From: Azorinus chamasolen | Taxonomy: Eukaryota; Mollusca; Bivalvia; Cardiida; Solecurtidae | Direction: 5' to 3' | DNA length: 64,000 nt | NCBI GenBank assembly: GCA_963576725.1 | Contig: OY755243.1 | Span: 39,169,243-39,233,242 of the forward strand | Shown: piece by piece, positions 1 to 12,900 of the stretch | Layout of the letters: the number at the start of each line of letters is the position of its first letter | How positions within the stretch are numbered: position 1 is the stretch's first letter | Translations under genes and position numbers: made by a program | Notes under the pieces: model-generated | What the model was told of the DNA's origin: nothing | Database searches by the model: none | Seen by the model: only the letters and a program-made list of their open reading frames with translations

Positions 1-825
1 AATTTCTTCTAATGTACATGTATTTATATCATGTTAGAAAAGCAAACTATTTTTTAAATTACAACACCATCAGCATCATTAACGTTCCCAGATGTTATAA
101 AGTTATTATAGGTGCATGTACAGTTCAAATACCGGTATCATATTGGATCCATCAATATTGTACCTGAGCAAGTGATCATTTTCCCATAAAAGAACCAACA
201 TTCCTCTTTCCTTATTCAACAATAATATCCACCCTAAGTTTACCAGCTTCCCACTAAGTCTTTCCCTCCCACACTCTCCACGACAAAAATAAAATCCTTA
301 AAAAACCCAGCCCCTCACACCTTTGCTTACAGACATTTTAGTAACCAGAGCTGAAGTAAAATATTTCCCACATCTCTCCGACATTGTCACGAACCCTATC
401 TTGGTGGTACTCAATGGAATTGCCTCTCCGAGGGGACTCTAATGGTTACCAAGAAGATAAGGTTTGGCTGAGAAATACTGGAAGATATTTACATACCGTA
501 TTCTCTCTAATAAACACCCCACTCTAATAAATGCCCTCTTATTTCTGAGGGGAGACTAATCATCAATAAAAACCAAAATAATAACCATTAAATAAAGAGA
601 TATAGGATTTATAAAATACAGGTAGTAGCTTAATACACGCTAAAAGCAATGCATAAAGCCCCCCTCCCTTGAAGCTTTCTGCATTGCTTTCAATCTGCAT
701 AAGTTCCTTTTAAAAAATGTAATGCTCCCGGAAGTGTTTATTCGAGTTAATACGATACAACAATACTCCACTTATTTACAGTTTGTAGTAGCCGCTGATG
801 GGTCCATGACATAAAGAAGCCTTAC

Positions 826-925
826 CCCAGATGAGAGCCCGAACAAATAACACTGTACGTAAGGGATCTCTCTTGCTCAGGGACCTTCCGTGAGATTATA
901 GAACTAAAACCAGGGTAGTGAAAAC
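826..925 (-). CDS. SLC17A9: SLC17A9-like exon 4, version b (canonical)
   Basis: Also 100 nt, phase 1 in and phase 2 out. Acceptor tctgttccaacag is strong; donor GG|GTAAGG. Peptide GFHYPGFSSIISRKV then PEQERSLTYSVICSGSHLG, close to the vertebrate form of this segment (ALTSLLSQKV-ESER-TYS--G-G--G). It joins exon 3 as well as version a does. If both were included the frame would shift, because 100 is not a multiple of three. This is probably the default version. Confidence 0.82.
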
Positions 926-3900
926 CTGTTGGAACAGAAATATGCCATACAGTACTGGTATTAACTTTTAGCATGTTGAGCTTATTGTACTAGTAAAAAA
1001 TTAAAGTCATCAACTACAAATCACAAAGCTTTTCTATCATTTCTTCAAAAACACATGAACAGCTGGACTCTTTATGAGATATCACTTTGCAAAATTAAAC
1101 CCTTTCCTCCATAAATATGCCTATATACGCCTCTGTAAAAATCGTCTGTTGAAACTATTGTGATAAATAGAGCATTTGCTCCTATAGAAGCAAATACTCT
1201 ATTTATCACAATGATTTCTAACTACAAAATTCTAAAATGTCTCCTTTTTGGTAGATTTGTTCAAAGGGGTTGGGTCTTAAAATAGGCTATGGAGGAAAGG
1301 GTTACAACATCTCATCTGGATCCAAACATTTTTACAGAGGTTATGAATTTGCCTATAGCATGCAAAGAGTTAACACTGGAATCCAACTAAGAATACAGAT
1401 TTAATCACACAGGGGTTGTTTATCACAGCAGACAGAGCCCATATTGTCTAGAAGCTTTTCTAGAATACAGCTTCCTGGAGGCTTTAACCCTTTATTCCAT
1501 GAATATTCATGTCAGAAATTATGACTGTATGAATATTTATTAGCTGATTTTTTTTATAATGGCATCACACGCAGAGGAATTTTTACAATGGCAGAAACTG
1601 ACATTAAAACAGATCTATATTATTCCATAGTTAAACAGAGCAGACACTGATCAGACAGCTCTTTGGTCTTTGTTTGCAAAAGCACCAAAAGGCGTCTCCA
1701 TGGAGTAAAGGGTTAATTGAGCCAATTTCAAAATGGGCGTAAATGAAACAATTTAATGGTGATCCTTAGAATACTTATGATGCCTCCATGTACAACTTGC
1801 ACTTGTAGAGCTGTTACTGACAAATACACACACACAGGGTCATGTTTTATTCAGTTATAACTATTAACCATTATATGAGAGAGAGTGACTTTAGGTCATA
1901 TATGGCTAGTTCTTCCAAAGTATGGCCACAGTAAAATGTGTCTGCATTTGGTAAAACTAGGATTATAGATCCATAAACTTGGAACAAAGTGCAGGTGTGT
2001 GCCAATTAAAGGGTCATAACTTTAGACTGACTGTGAGATTTCAGAATGAAACTGTTCAATTTTCTATAAAATCATGGCAGAAATTTGGCAAGGCGTTTAA
2101 TCTATCAACATAGTTGTTTGTGCAAAGGCAAACTAATATCTAAAATATAATATGATTAGACTAAAGTCAGGATTACAAAAGTTAAACTGGTTACCTAGAT
2201 CCTTACAACGATATGAAATGTATAAGGACAGATTTATTTTAAAGCTGTATATTACTAACATACACCTTAATATATGAACTGACAGAAATGTCTTTACAAA
2301 CACTGTAGACCTATATCAGATGGCTCTTGTTGAAGCTGTCAAATCAGGTACTGCTCTGTTTGCTTATGGAATTACCGGTATATAGATGTGATTCTATTGT
2401 TTCTGCCATGGACAAACATTCCTGTTTTCATATGGCTTAACCCATTCCCACTTAGGCTATGTTTAGACCAAACCTCTTTGATTAAATCTACCAAAAGGGA
2501 GCATTAACTAGAGAAAAGGAAAAGTTTAGAATTGTGTAGTTTTGAAACCATTGTGATAATTTCATAAATAGAGCATTTGCTCCTATGGAGCAAATGCTCT
2601 ATTTATCACAATGGTTTCATAAAGTGATTTGTACAGAAGCGTCAAAAGGCGTCAATATGAGGGAATGGGTTAATCAGGTAAAGCATTAAAGTTGACAGAC
2701 GCTACTTGTGTGACCTTTGTGTGACCTTTATTCTTAATTTCAGGTTAACCCTATGAATGCTGAATTTTCAAAGTGAAATCATCCATCATTGTTTAATGAT
2801 AGAGCCCATTAAGTATAAAAGAGCGAAATTAGTGAGAGTTTTTTAATGACAAACAGTGAAGACCCTGATTAGAGGGCTCCTCTAGAAGACCTTTGATATG
2901 AGTCTACGATGTTTGTAAAGACTAGTATACTAGTTTCCTGTACTCAAACAGGGATCATATCAGAAATGCCATCATATTCATGATATTGTATAGATCAGAG
3001 GCCCAGAAGATGCACAAATTAAACATTTATAAGAATAACTTCTTTATTTCTCCTCTAAACCCAGTGTTGTGACCACACACTCTTGAGAATTGTCTCGAAG
3101 AGACTATTCTAAGGAGTGGTCACAACATAGGGTTTGATGGAGAAATGACAATTTTAGTATCTGAGTACGCACATTTATCTGTTGCTCTGATAGATCCAAG
3201 ATTAATGTTGCGATAGTGATATGGGGACTGATATGAATCTTGTAATTTTATGGTTAAGCATATAATGGCAATATGAAGACCACAATCTTACAAAATACAG
3301 AGACTATTGATCACAACAATTTGAAGTCATATATGCATCATAGATCATGCAGCTGTGTTAATTGTAGATATCCCTGTACATGTGGTAAGAAATGGCTACA
3401 AAGATCAAAGACACTGAATTAAAACTAGACAACTGTGTTCATAGGACATGGATGTCCCCTAGGACATACTGTCTCTAAATCAAGCACTTTTAACAATATG
3501 TTATGCAGTGAAGAAAATTTGTAAGTCCCATAACTCTGATAAAAACAATTGGAGTAACTTCCCTTCTTTACATATCAATGTTGTTCATTTGTAAAAATTT
3601 GAAACAAATCCTCCAATTGGTGTATGAGGAGTTGGACACACAAGATTTGCAGAACATACAAACGGACGGTCTTACAGACAAGAGCAAGGCTATCATTTCC
3701 TCAGGAGGTTAAATGACGGAAGTACATGAATCTGGTATAAGGAAACCTTAAGGAGTGAGTGAGCAAGTAAATGATGTTCCAGTGACAATGGAAGAAAAAG
3801 ATCACGTTTTACAAAAAGATGTGCCTATACTTTGCATAAATGGAGACAATTTATTAAGTAGAGTAGATTATTAGCCCTAAATATTCTGCTGCAGTTTGGA

Positions 3901-6900
3901 CAACTGAAAGGCTATGGTGCATCGGAGCCTTCTCGCGTCTTTTAAGCAGCATGTTTCATCTGCCTCAGAGATATGCTTTTTCTCAGATGAGGTGGCTCCA
4001 CTTGATCAGATCTATATAATTCCATATGCTAAACAAGAGGGCCAGAATGGCCCTAAAGTGCTCACCAGACAATCAGGAGAGGATTTTCAAAGTTTTCACC
4101 ATACGTTTCTATTGAAAACTGGCTACCCCTGGGACAGGGCAGTGCAAATTTTGACCCAATGGGCACAATTTATATAACTTTTGTAGAGGACCTGAACATG
4201 TGAACTCCAAGTTTCAGAAAAAGATTTTCAAAGTTCTCACTAAATATGTTTCTAATGAAAACTGCCCACCCCTGGGGCGGGGCCAATTTTGACCCCAGGG
4301 GCAGAATTTAAATACCTTTTGTAGAGGACCTGAACATGATGCTATGTGCCAAATATGAAAGCTAAGAACCTTCCTGTTTCAGAGATGAAGATTTTCAAAG
4401 TTTTCACTATATATTTCTATTGAAAACTGCCCATCCCTAGGGCGGGGCCAATTTTGACCCTAGGGCCATAATTTAAATAACTTTCTTAGAGGACCTGAAC
4501 ATGATGCTATGTGCCAAATATGAAAGCTGAGAACCCTTTAGATTCAGAGGAGAAGATTTTCAAAATTTGCACTATGTTTCTATTGAAAACTGGCTACCCC
4601 TGGGGCGGGCCAATTTTGACCCCTGGGCTACAATCTATTTAATAATTTTAACTTTTGTAGAGGACCTGTACATGATGCTATGTGCCAAATATAAAGCTTA
4701 GAATGTTAACTCCCAGTTTCAGGAAAGGACTTTCAAAGTTTTCACTAAATATGTTTCTATTGAAAACTGCCCATCCCTGGGGCAGGGCCAATTTTGACCC
4801 TAGGGCCATAATTTAAATAACTTCCTTAGAGGACCGGAATATGATGCTATGTGCCAAATATGAAAGCTAAGAACCTTCTCATTTCAGAGATGAAGATTTT
4901 CAAAGTTTTCACTATATATGTATATTTCTATGGAAAACTGCCCACCACTGGGGTGGGACCAATTTTGACCCTAGGGCCATAATTGATATAACTTTTGTAG
5001 AGGACCTGAACATGATGTTATGAACCAAATATGAAAGCTGAGAACCTTCCAGTGTCAGAGGAGAAGATTTTCAAAGTTTTAACTATATGTTTCTATTGAA
5101 AACTGCCCACCCTTGGGGCGGGGACAATTTTGACCCCAGGGCATAATTTACAAAACTTCTAACTTCTTTTCACTATGTTTCTATTGAAAACTGCCCATCC
5201 TGGCGCGGGGCCAATTTTGACCCCAGGGCCATAATTTATATAGATTTTGTAGAGAACCTGAACATGATGCTATATGCCAAATATGAAAGCTGAGAACCTT
5301 TATGTTTCAGAAGAGAAGATTTTCAAATTTTACTATATGTTTCTATTGAAACTGCCCACCCCTGGGGCGGGCCAATTTTGACCCCAGGGGCATAATTTAT
5401 ATAACTTTTGTAGAGGACCTAAAGATAATGCTATGTGCCAAAGATGAAAGCTGAGAACCCTGTGGATTCAGAGGATAAGATTTTTAAAGGTTCAAATTGT
5501 TGACGACGGACCACACACGATGGACGACGCACGCCGACGGATATCAGGCAATCACAAAAGCTCACCCTGAGCACTTTGTGCTCTGGTGAGCTAAAAAGCA
5601 AACCCTGATCAGAGAGCTCCTATGGGAGCTATCTAATCTGGGTCTACTCTGCTTGCAAAGGCATGAAAAAGTGTTTTATATGAGGGAAAGGGTTAAATAA
5701 TAACACCATAAATATGAATCAGTTGATTTTTATAATGGCATATTATGAACACACAATGTTTTGGCCATGACAGAAACCAGATCTAATATTATTCCATTTA
5801 ACCCTTTCCTCCATAAATACGCCTTTCTATGCCTCTGTAATAATTACTTCTTGAAACCATTGTGACAAATAGAGCATTTGCTCCTATAGGAGCAAATGCT
5901 CTATTTATCACAATGGTTTCAAACAACAAAATTCTAAAAATTTACTTTTCTCTATTAAATGCTCCTTTTGGGTAGATTCATTCAAAGAGGTTGGGTCTAA
6001 AAATAGCCTATGGAGGAAAGGGTTAAGCTATTAGGGCAGACACTACAGGACCCTTTGACCTGGGTCTACCTTATTTGCAAAAAACAAAAGGTGTCTCTAT
6101 CAAGGAAAAACTTTTCAAATGCAGCAGTTGTGTGTTCACATAGAGATTGCATGATAGAACAACTGAACCGACTGGATCCAGGAATCAAGTTTTACTACCA
6201 GATGCTAACAGAGAAGAACCTGGACAAATGGTTCCCTTTCAATACCTGAAAGCTCACATTCAAAATTAAAATTAAGCAAACTTAAAAAAATTCCTTTTAA
6301 GAATAAAGTATGAGATGTCCTGTATAAAGTGAAAGAAGAATTCGTTTTTGGAATACTTGAATTGGTATATACAAAGTTTTTCACAGCAACCTCATTCAAA
6401 GCTGAATGTTTGTGTAGTGAAAAGTCATAAACACAAATGCATACCTAATATTAAAGCTGGTTACATGGACCTTCTACAGTATCACAGTATCTACTTAAAT
6501 ATTAGATTATATTACAGGTAAAAATGTTAGTTGGTGGAGGCAGATCCCATGCATGGCATATTTCATTACCAAGGTAACATAAAACAACTGTAAAAAATAG
6601 GACTAAAGTCTTGTTAATTTGCTTTTTCACATAACAGGAAAAAGTACAACCTGCTTCCAAAGTCAGTAACAAACTTTGGCTAATAATACAACTAACATAA
6701 CCTGATTTAAGTTAACCCCCGTACCTCGTGAATATTCATAAAAGAAATAATGACAGCATGAATATTTATTAGGTGAAGTTTTATAATGGTATATATACAC
6801 AGGCTTGTTTGGTACTGGTAGAAACGGTAGAATAAGATCCAAAAGCAAACACAGCAGACCCTGATCAGACATAATAGGAGCCATCTGATCAGGGTCTACT

Positions 6901-9900
6901 CTGTAAAGGTGTGATAAAGCATTTGTATGAAGGAAAGGGTTACATAGTAAATTACTTGACATTCAGATAATTGAATAGATTAACCCTTTCCTCCATAAAA
7001 ACGCCGTTCTACGCATCTGTAAAAGTCACTTTATGAAACCATTGTGATAAATAGAGCATTTGCTCCTATATGAGCAAATGCTCTATGTATCACAATGGTT
7101 TCAAATTACAAAATTCTGAAAATTTCCTTTTCTCTAGTTAGTGCTCCTTTTCAGCAGATTTATTCAAAGAGGTTGGGTCTAAAAATAGCCTATGGAGTAA
7201 AGGGTTAACCCTTACCCTGATGTGAAAAAAATAATGTCTGCTTAAAATTGGATCTGGTATAAATCTGATTACTTCCAGTTTGATCTGACAAGCTCTTGAG
7301 AAACAAGAGTGTCAACAGTTTGTATCTTGATGATACGCTGAGTTAGTAGAGTTACTGAATTAAACCTTTCCTTCATATATAAATGCCTTTTTACACATCT
7401 GCAAACAGAGAAGACCCAGATCAGATGGCTCCTATAGAAGTCATCTGATCAGGGTCTGCTGTTTGCTAACAGAATTTGATAGACCTGTTTAGTTTCTAAA
7501 ATGGCTACAATGTTCTATCTTCCATATTTTATTATAGCTATTTTGTCCATGAATATTCAGTACATGTAGGTATTGAAATTTGGAATAAATATAGAACAGG
7601 GAAAGGGTTAAACCATTGAATGCTGAATATTGTAGAGTGGCTCATCAGTGTTTAACCCATTCCCTCATAGTGACGACTTTTGACGACTCTGTAAAAGTCA
7701 CTTTGTGAAACCATTGTGATAAATAGAGCATTTGCTCCTATAGGAGCAAATGCTCTATTTATCAAAATGGTTTCAAACTACAAAATTCTAAAGACAAATC
7801 CTTTTCTCTAGTTAATGCTCCTTTTCAGTAGATTTATTCAAAGAGGTTGTATCTAAAAATAGCCTATGAGGTAATGGGTTAACTGTAGAACCCATTGAGT
7901 AGGGAATAAATTCATTAGATGTGTTGAAAGACAAACAATGCAGACCCTGATCTGATGACTCATCTAGGAGCTATCCAAGGAACCATCCAATCTGGTTAAT
8001 TTGTAAATGTAAAGATTTGGTTTTGCCACATTCGACATATTAAAGTCAATTCATAATGACAAATAACTGACTTCAAAAGCAGGCAGTACATGTAAAATTG
8101 ACATTAATCTAAATAGCAAGGTTGTATCTTTGCTAAAAAAACCCACTGGAACAGCAACTATGTTTCCATGGTAACAATTCTAAAATAATCACAACAGAAA
8201 GTCACTGCCTGGTTGCTATGGAAATCACACCCTCCGATACTCACCCCCCATATGTGCCTGCTACTACGAATGCACACATGGATGACCGCTCCAAATGACT
8301 CACATACTGGCTGATAAAACTTGTTACACACGGCATATATACCCCTACAAGTCATGTGCATATAGATCTCATTTGGCACTCTTATCATGGTGAACATATT
8401 CATTATAAGTGTTCTTTTTTCAATGACTATTACATAAAACAAAGTATTGAAATATTCAAATAAATAAATAATGCTTAACCTTTTACTCCATAAATATTTA
8501 CTGAAAATGTAAAGTAAAATAGAACTAACAATCTAAGGGTTTCTAATTTTGACCTTTAATTATTTTATCGAACATTTTCTACCTATATGTTTAAAAGAGC
8601 ATTACAAGATGTTGATGACTGCACCAAGGATATAACAATATTTAAATCTCTTTCTTTAGCACAAAGGACGAACTGAAAACCATGCTCAAAATAAATTTCT
8701 GAAATCCTGTTAATATCAAAATATTTGAAGATACAAAGCATTCCATTGTTGTCATTATATTGTTCTAAGTCAATATTACCCAAACAAATATATGTATATT
8801 TAGCTATGATCACCACTATTAAATGCCCAAAACAACAAAATACAGTCTTTAATATACTCTTCCCATGCTGAAAAAAATAATGCCTACTCACACTTTTCAC
8901 TGACTCCTGATTCAATCCAACTTTTGAGACACTGTTGACAAGATCTTGGATCCTGGTGAGACACTGAGTTACTTGGCATCTCATCTGGATCCAAGCCGTT
9001 TGCAAATGCCAGTCAATACGCACTTAACCCATTCCCTCATATTGATGACTTTTGACGACTCTGTAAAAGTCACTTTGTGAAACCATTGTAATAAATAGAG
9101 CATTTACTCCTAACGGAGCAAATGCTCTATTTATCACATTGGTTTCAAACTACAAAATTCTAAAAAATTTCCTTTTCTCTAGTTAATGCTCCTTTTCGGT
9201 AGATTTATTCAAAGAGGTTGTATCTAAAAATAGCCTATGATGTAATGGGTTAACATGAGAAGAGTTCACCCATAATATATTGTATGTAAGCTTGATTCTA
9301 ATGCTGCATGCAACCAACTTTGACATGAAAACCACACAAAAGCCTTGAGCACCCTACACAACAGCTAAATTGTAACCGGCTTCTTACTGAAAAACCAATT
9401 ACTGTTTTCTCGATAATAAATGCCTACATAGGTTAGTGCAATATTTAATTAAACTACTATGAAACACAAGAGTTTATAGCGATATTGTCTCTAAACAAGC
9501 ATTTTTCATTATAAAAATATTTCAAAGTCCCACAACTCTGGTAAAAACAGTAAGAGCAATACTTTTAAGTACATCTTCATATCAACTTTGTTCATCTGTG
9601 AAAGTTTGAAGTAAATCCTCCCATTGGTGAATGAGGAGTTGGATACACAAGATTATTTCAATACATTTTTATGTTATATACATGTTGTGAAGAAAATTTC
9701 AAAGTCCCATAGCTCTTGGTAAAAATAATCAGAGCAAAAATTCCTTTCTTTACGTAAATCTTCACATCAAGGTTGTTAGCCTGTGAAAGTTTGAAGTAAA
9801 TCCTTTACTTGGTGTATGAGGAGTTGGACACACAAGATCTGCAGGACGTACAGACAGGTGGATGGACAAGAGCAAGGCTAGATGCCTCCCACCTTGTAGG

Positions 9901-12900
9901 GGGGCATGAAAAGCATGAGACACAGATGAATGGATAGAGAAGTGATCCCCAAAGTGATCCCCAACTGACCCTAGTGTCTCTATGCTAAAGCAGATGACAA
10001 AAAATCAAGGATTAAGGACTCAGTGACATCTAAATACATAAAGAGTCTAACAATAATTTTCAACCAATTGCTAATTTCAATATTTTTTTCCTCTGTCTTT
10101 CTTTGAATAATGAATACATGTACCTTTTTCAAAGCTAAAACCTAAATGTCAAAATTAATATCCCTTTCCCTCATGAATATTTATTTATAAAAGAGTTCAT
10201 GACATCAGGAATACCAATTAGAGGCTTGTTTGATAATTGTACAGTAAAACCTCTCTATAACGGCCACTAAATTACATCAAGTATTTTGTGTTAAAAGCAG
10301 GTGGTTGCTTAAAGCAAGGTGAAAGTAAAACAGAACGCTCCTATAGGAGTGTTCTGTTTTACTTTCACATTGCTTTAAGCAGCCACCTGCCGTAAATACC
10401 AACTAATTATCACAATTTAGTGGTCGTTATAGAGAGGTTTTACTGAACATGAACACAGGAGTTTTGGCCATGTCAAGAACTGTAGAATAAGTTCTATACT
10501 ATTTCATAAGCAAAGAGTTCAGACACCGTTTGCCCTGGGTCTACTATGTTTGCAGGGTACCAAAAAGCCATCTCTGTGTGGGAAAGGTATAACCTGTAGT
10601 TAAAGTTAAAGAACATTGAAGATACAAACTATACAATATATAAACTGTACACTATCTAGAATGAACTGCTTTAATACTTCTAAATCTGGCTTCTCTTTCC
10701 GATTTTCCACGGGTTCTAATTCAAAACATTTACTTAATACAGATATGTATACAGAGTAGACTCAGATTAATTAGTTCCTTTAGAAGCTGTCTGATCAAGA
10801 TCTGCCCTAATGGCTCATACATGTATGCTACAGTAAATCTAATTCTTTACTGTTTTGCACGGCAATGCATTTCCTTATTTTATGTTTTTTAATACAAGAA
10901 ATAAATTAGATGCTTGTAAAAACATGTATGCATCCAATGACAGTGTGCCTATGAGGTTGACCTTAAAGTGTGATGTTAACCTTGACATGCCACATTCAAA
11001 AGCTACGTCATGAGATTAGTAAACATGCAAACTATGAAGTCTCTATCGCAAACATTTTAACAGATATGGCCAAAGTTAAAGAATAAATTTGACATTGAAG
11101 TTTGAGCTTGACCATGACATAGCTATTCCCTAAAGTTGCAGTCTTATGAGATGTATATAAATGCCATGTGTGAAGTCTCCCTGTTTAATATTTCAAAAGC
11201 TGTTTAAAGACTTAAGGAATAAAGTTGAATAAAGAATACAGATTTAAAAAGTTGACCTTTGACTCATGAGATGAGTATAATTATACTCCAAGTACTAAGT
11301 CATTATCCCCAACAGTTAAAATGCTATATATGGCCAAGGTTAATATGTTAGAAACCTTTAAGTTTAACCATGATCATTCACCTAATGACCTCAAAAACAA
11401 TAGGGGCCATCTACACTCACCCTGACAAACTTTCCTACCGAATATGAAGACTCCAGGTAAAAAGGTCAATGGGTTTTTGATTAGGAACCATTTCTGTTTA
11501 CCCTTTGACCTAGAAGTTTCATCAACTAATCTTAAATACTTATTAAATACCTACCAAGTATGAGACATTTAGGTAAAAAGCCTGATGAGTGATTGATTGG
11601 AAACCATTTGGCCTACACCTGCTGAATGATGCACTTAGTGACATGTGCAAAGCAACCAAGGGTAATTAAATGATATTCATCAAGTAAAGGATTATAAAAT
11701 GAACATGTCTGGTCAGTTAACTTATTAATAACTATGATCATGTTTTGAAACAAGAAGTCCATTGTATGTCCTGTACTGCTCACCAACTTTAAAAGGCCAA
11801 GTGATCGATTATAATGTACAAGATCTACCAAATTTGTTCAGGCCCCTGTATTTCACTTTGATAGAGGGCCATGTACATGTAACAATCATGTATTTCACTT
11901 TGATAGAGGGCCATCTAACAATCATACCTATGTAGGTTGAACAAATTACATTCAGCAGTTAAACAAGATGACATACTTCTACAGCCAATCAAAACCATTT
12001 ATAAACTTTGATAGGACCATCTAAGCATAATTCCTATGACATCTTGTCAAATCCCATTCAGTGGTTTAAGAGATACAATGAAGCTTTAGTTAAAATCTAA
12101 TATTAGCTTATATGACCTACTTATGAAGTTGACTGGAAAACATTATGTAACTTGATAAAAGTCTCCTGAGGATTATACCTGTTTGGTCAAATCTCACTGA
12201 GTGGTTTAGGAGGAGTTATTGGTAACCCTTTCCCTCATATAAACACCTTTTCACGCATTTGCAAACAGAGTGAACCCAGATCCTATAGGACTTGTCTGAT
12301 CAGAGTCTGCTCCGTTTGCTTTTGACATGATATAGATCTGATTCTACAGTTTTTGTCAAAGCAAAAAATTCCCTTTCAAAGTTTCCATTATAAAGATTTC
12401 GCTAAAAAATATTCATGTTGTTATAACTGAACGGGGAAAGAGTAAAAAGAAACTGTTCATTAAAATCTATATTCACGAGTTATCTCCTTGTGCCTACCTA
12501 TGGTTTGGACCTTAACTATTTATCTATTACCTCATATGCTATTTTTAGATACCTCTTTGAATAAATCTACCGAAAAGGAGTATTAACTAGAGAAAAGGTA
12601 AATTTTAGAATTTTGTAGTTTGAAACCATTGTGATAAATAGAGCATTTGCTCCTATAGGAGCAAATGCTCTATTTATCACAATGGTTTCACAAAGTGACT
12701 TTTACAGAGTCGTCAAATGACGTCAAAATGAGGGAATGGGTTTATATGTAACAGTGATAGACAGTCACCTCAGGATTACTACTGTGAAATTTGGTACAAA
12801 TCCTATTTGTAGTTTAGGGGTTGTTGTTCAAAGAAACTGTAGTTAAAAATCTTTTCTTTTCAGCTCTAGTGATGCCTACGCAGCAGACTGGAACAATTTA

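Larger units (their letters stand above)
926..8244. other. SLC17A9 intron between the two exon 4 versions
   Basis: No further SLC17-like exon seen here. It holds family A elements (1095, 2437, 5798, 6980, 7652), family B elements (1484, 2290, 5598, 5693, 6704, 7369), family G pieces (2745, 7608), a bivalve-type repeat at 3470-3715 related to one at 9490-9905, and the GGCC-type array at 4034-5596. Confidence 0.6.

Noticed and set aside
3914..4177. 87-codon plus-strand open frame
   Set aside because: Its second half is the GGCC-type interspersed repeat; no independent coding sign.
8583..9023. 146-codon minus-strand open frame
   Set aside because: Starts in a transposon end and runs through AT-rich DNA; no motif, splice signal or family resemblance. 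Probably chance.
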